Shown one piece after another: positions 62,290 through 64,000 of a stretch of 64,000 bases of DNA (positions within the stretch are counted from its first letter, which is position 1; each line of letters starts with the position of its first letter). The DNA lies in NCBI RefSeq assembly GCF_003944765.1, contig NZ_RWIU01000007.1:1-64000 (forward strand), written 5' to 3'. The stretch is from Hymenobacter perfusus. GTDB lineage: Bacteria; Bacteroidota; Bacteroidia; Cytophagales; Hymenobacteraceae. The notes under the pieces were generated by a model. That model was given only the letters and a program-made list of their open reading frames with translations. It ran no database searches and had not been told where the DNA came from. The position numbers and the translations under genes were made by a program.

Positions 62290-63325
62290 GATTCTGGTAG
62301 TTGATGATGAGGCAGACCTGGAGCTGCTCATCAAGCAGAAGTTTCGGCGTAAGATCCGGGAAAGTGTGTACGAGTTCGTGTTTGCCAGCAACGGGCAGGA
62401 GGCCCTGAACACGCTGCAGCAGCACCCCGACCTCGACATCATCCTTTCCGACATTAATATGCCGGTGATGGATGGCCTCACGCTGCTCAGCAAGCTGCAG
62501 GAAGCCAATCCGGTCCTCAAAACCGTAATGGTATCGGCCTACGGCGACATGCAAAACATCCGCACGGCGATGAACCGGGGGGCTTTCGATTTCGTGACCA
62601 AGCCCGTGGACTTCCTGGACCTGGAGCTGACGATGGACAAAACCGCCCAGCACGTGCAGCAGCTGCGCGAAACCCTGCGGGCCATCCAGGAAAACAACAT
62701 CCTGCGCATGTACGTGGATGAAACCGTGCTCAACTTTGTGGGTCGGCCGGAGTTCGAAAATACGCTGATGGCCTCTGAAACGGTAGATGCCTCAGTGGTT
62801 TTCATCGACATCTGCGGCTTCACGTCTCTCTCCGAAGTGCTGCCGCCCGCCGATATTGTCACCATGCTCAACCGCTACTTCGACCAGATGGTGAAGGAGG
62901 TTATTGCGCAGGGCGGCTACATCGACAAGTTTATGGGCGACGCGGTGATGGCCGTGTTCCGGGGCGAGTACCACCTCGACCGGGCCGTGGACGCGGCCCT
63001 GGCCATGCGCGCCGTGGTGCAGGCCAACGAGGACGTATTGCCCGACGGCCGGCCCTACCAGCCGCTGGTCAGCATCGGCATCAACACCGGCGAAATGGTG
63101 TCGGGCAACATTGGCTCGGCCTCCCTCAAGCGTCTTGACTACACCGTCATCGGCGACAATGTGAACGTGAGCCAGCGGCTGCAGTCCGTAGCCCAGCCCG
63201 GCCAGATTATCATCACGGAATCTACCTACGAGCGGGTAAAAGAGTCGTTTCAGTGCCGCCCGCTCCACGAGGTAACCCTCAAGAACAAGGCCCAGCCCAT
63301 GATGATCTACGAGGTGGTAGCGTAG
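62279..63325 (+). CDS. Receiver-adenylate cyclase (class III)
   Basis: 348 residues from the chosen ATG at 62279, 11 bases inside the previous gene. Receiver with D9/D10, D58 and K108 (FVTKPVDF); class III cyclase domain from about 160 with metal aspartates D177 (FIDICGF) and D221 (GDAVMAVF). K217 in YIDKFMGD and the Asp in LKRLDYTVIGDNVN are the adenine-selecting pair, so cAMP rather than cGMP is predicted. NVSQRLQ gives the transition-state Asn/Arg. A phosphorylation-controlled cyclase, probably driven by the upstream kinase. Confidence 0.93.
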   Translation: MKTKILVVDDEADLELLIKQKFRRKIRESVYEFVFASNGQEALNTLQQHPDLDIILSDINMPVMDGLTLLSKLQEANPVLKTVMVSAYGDMQNIRTAMNRGAFDFVTKPVDFLDLELTMDKTAQHVQQLRETLRAIQENNILRMYVDETVLNFVGRPEFENTLMASETVDASVVFIDICGFTSLSEVLPPADIVTMLNRYFDQMVKEVIAQGGYIDKFMGDAVMAVFRGEYHLDRAVDAALAMRAVVQANEDVLPDGRPYQPLVSIGINTGEMVSGNIGSASLKRLDYTVIGDNVNVSQRLQSVAQPGQIIITESTYERVKESFQCRPLHEVTLKNKAQPMMIYEVVA

Positions 63326-63370
63326 GGGTGAACCTGTGAAGAGTGAAGTTGTGAAGAGGCTTCGCGCCGC

Positions 63371-63524
63371 CATTGCGAGCAGCGCGAAGCCATCCTTTCT
63401 TTTTGAAGCGCAAAACGCTCACCTACTCAAAAGCCCCTGACGCTTGGTTCTGGCGTCAGGGGCTTTCTGCATTTAGTAAGCCTGCGCATCGTGAAGGGAG
63501 GATTACTTCGCGCTGCTCGCAATG
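63371..63524. repeat. 19-bp inverted repeat (CATTGCGAGCAGCGCGAAG type)
   Basis: Arms 63371-63389 and 63506-63524 are exact reverse complements and both continue with an ATCCT-like word. It encloses the terminator at 63430-63466. Same style as the pair at 1479-1582 (a CATxxxGAG-AGCG-GAAG word), which suggests one interspersed palindromic repeat family. Confidence 0.8.
63430..63468. terminator. Two-way terminator after the cyclase gene
   Basis: AAAGCCCCTGACGC (63430-63443) pairs with GCGTCAGGGGCTTT (63453-63466) over a 9-base loop. It lies between the cyclase and the converging cNMP-binding gene. Confidence 0.88.
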
Positions 63525-63557
63525 ACAGGAGCTTTGACTTTTCCCCTTCGACTCCCT

Positions 63558-64000
63558 CTACTTCCCCGCTTCGTTCTGCTTGCGCAGACGCTGGCAGAGG
63601 ACGCGCAGAATATTGCGCAGCACTTCGCTCCGCTCCTCCATCACATCGTAAAAATCATCCTGGTCGAGGCGGAAGGCTACAACGGAACTTTGGGCCACAG
63701 CCGTAGCTGACCGCGGCTCGGCATCGAGTAGAGCCAGCTCCCCAAAAAAGTCGCCGGGACGGAAGGTAGCCAGCAACTGCGAACCGGTAAAAATGCCCAC
63801 TTCTCCATCCGACAGGATAAAGAGAGAAGTACCCAGGTCACCCTTGGCAAAAATTGGCTCTCCGGCGCCAAAATTCACCTCCTTCATGATGGGCACGATG
63901 CTGCTGAGGACGTTGGCGGGCGTGGCGGCAAACAGCGCGGTGCGCTGGAGAATAGCCACCCGGTCGGCGGCAGAAACGTGGGCAGTAGCGGCGGAATGGC
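63558..64000 (-). CDS. Cyclic-nucleotide-binding protein, 5' end cut by window
   Basis: The visible C-terminal 147 or so residues are a cNMP-binding domain: ALFAATPANVLSSIVPIM, FAKGDLGTSLFILSDGEVGIF, and the phosphate-binding cassette FGELALLDAEPRSATAVA, which carries the conserved Glu and Arg that hold cAMP. The frame stays open through the window edge (a GTG at 63959 is internal). The end is VLRNILRVLCQRLRK. No helix-turn-helix follows the domain, so it is not a Crp regulator. The rest could be a transporter or kinase. Confidence 0.85.
   Translation of the reverse strand, partial: HSAATAHVSAADRVAILQRTALFAATPANVLSSIVPIMKEVNFGAGEPIFAKGDLGTSLFILSDGEVGIFTGSQLLATFRPGDFFGELALLDAEPRSATAVAQSSVVAFRLDQDDFYDVMEERSEVLRNILRVLCQRLRKQNEAGK

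Overview
The window looks like a chromosomal piece of a GC-rich Bacteroidota, most likely a Hymenobacter-type Cytophagales. The genus is my inference. Support: the Bacteroidota -7 promoter word TAnnTTTG sits in many intergenic gaps (best case TTG-N19-TACTTTTG before the tRNA genes); two Oar-like TonB-dependent receptors are present; the tRNA genes encode no CCA; protein styles fit the phylum. Start codons marked 'chosen' are my trims of longer open frames, based on family alignment and neighbouring stops.

Layout. 1-392: the 3' end of an IS5-type transposase, fused to what looks like a truncated small membrane-protein gene. 393-7513 (minus strand): housekeeping genes obgE, adk, hpt and hppA, then an acyltransferase and an M42-type peptidase. 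7626-10283 (plus): a secreted TPR protein and a large integral membrane protein, closed by a strong two-way terminator.

10408-44832 is one very large surface-polysaccharide locus. It holds about thirteen glycosyltransferases (seven GT4-like, five GT2-like, one GT61-like), sugar-nucleotide enzymes, modification enzymes and two export routes. Sugar enzymes include UDP-glucose dehydrogenase plus UDP-glucuronate decarboxylase (to UDP-xylose), a complete ketoisomerase/aminotransferase/acetyltransferase set for a dTDP-3-acetamido-3,6-dideoxyhexose, an RffA-like 4-aminotransferase and a second, orphan ketoisomerase. Modification enzymes include a FkbM methyltransferase, acetyltransferases, a YdjC deacetylase and an AsnB-type amidotransferase. 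Export is by a Wzx flippase and by a Wzm/Wzt ABC transporter. The dTDP-glucose genes rmlA and rmlB are not in the window. Two AT-rich patches (about 32.3-33.4 kb and 35.3-36.6 kb) stand out. The first covers an acetyltransferase and exactly the C-terminal domain of Wzt, so Wzt looks mosaic.

44961-47846: an acyl-CoA-binding protein converging on a GlcD-type FAD oxidase, with a perfect 35-bp inverted repeat spanning both stop codons, then an NlpC/P60 lipoprotein. 47993-54858: two tandem paralogous Oar-like TonB-dependent receptors with matching promoters. 54999-55187: two identical tRNA-Ala(GGC) genes. 55404-57277: cysK and cysE (cysteine synthesis). 57449-60369: a cupin protein, a HEAT-repeat/cyclophilin lipoprotein and a small secreted protein. 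60409-63325: a histidine kinase, a single-domain receiver and a receiver-adenylate cyclase in a row, converging on a cyclic-nucleotide-binding protein cut by the window end. No gene-free stretch exceeds about 300 bases apart from the tRNA interval, which is described. I saw no CRISPR array, rRNA gene or SusD partner gene.
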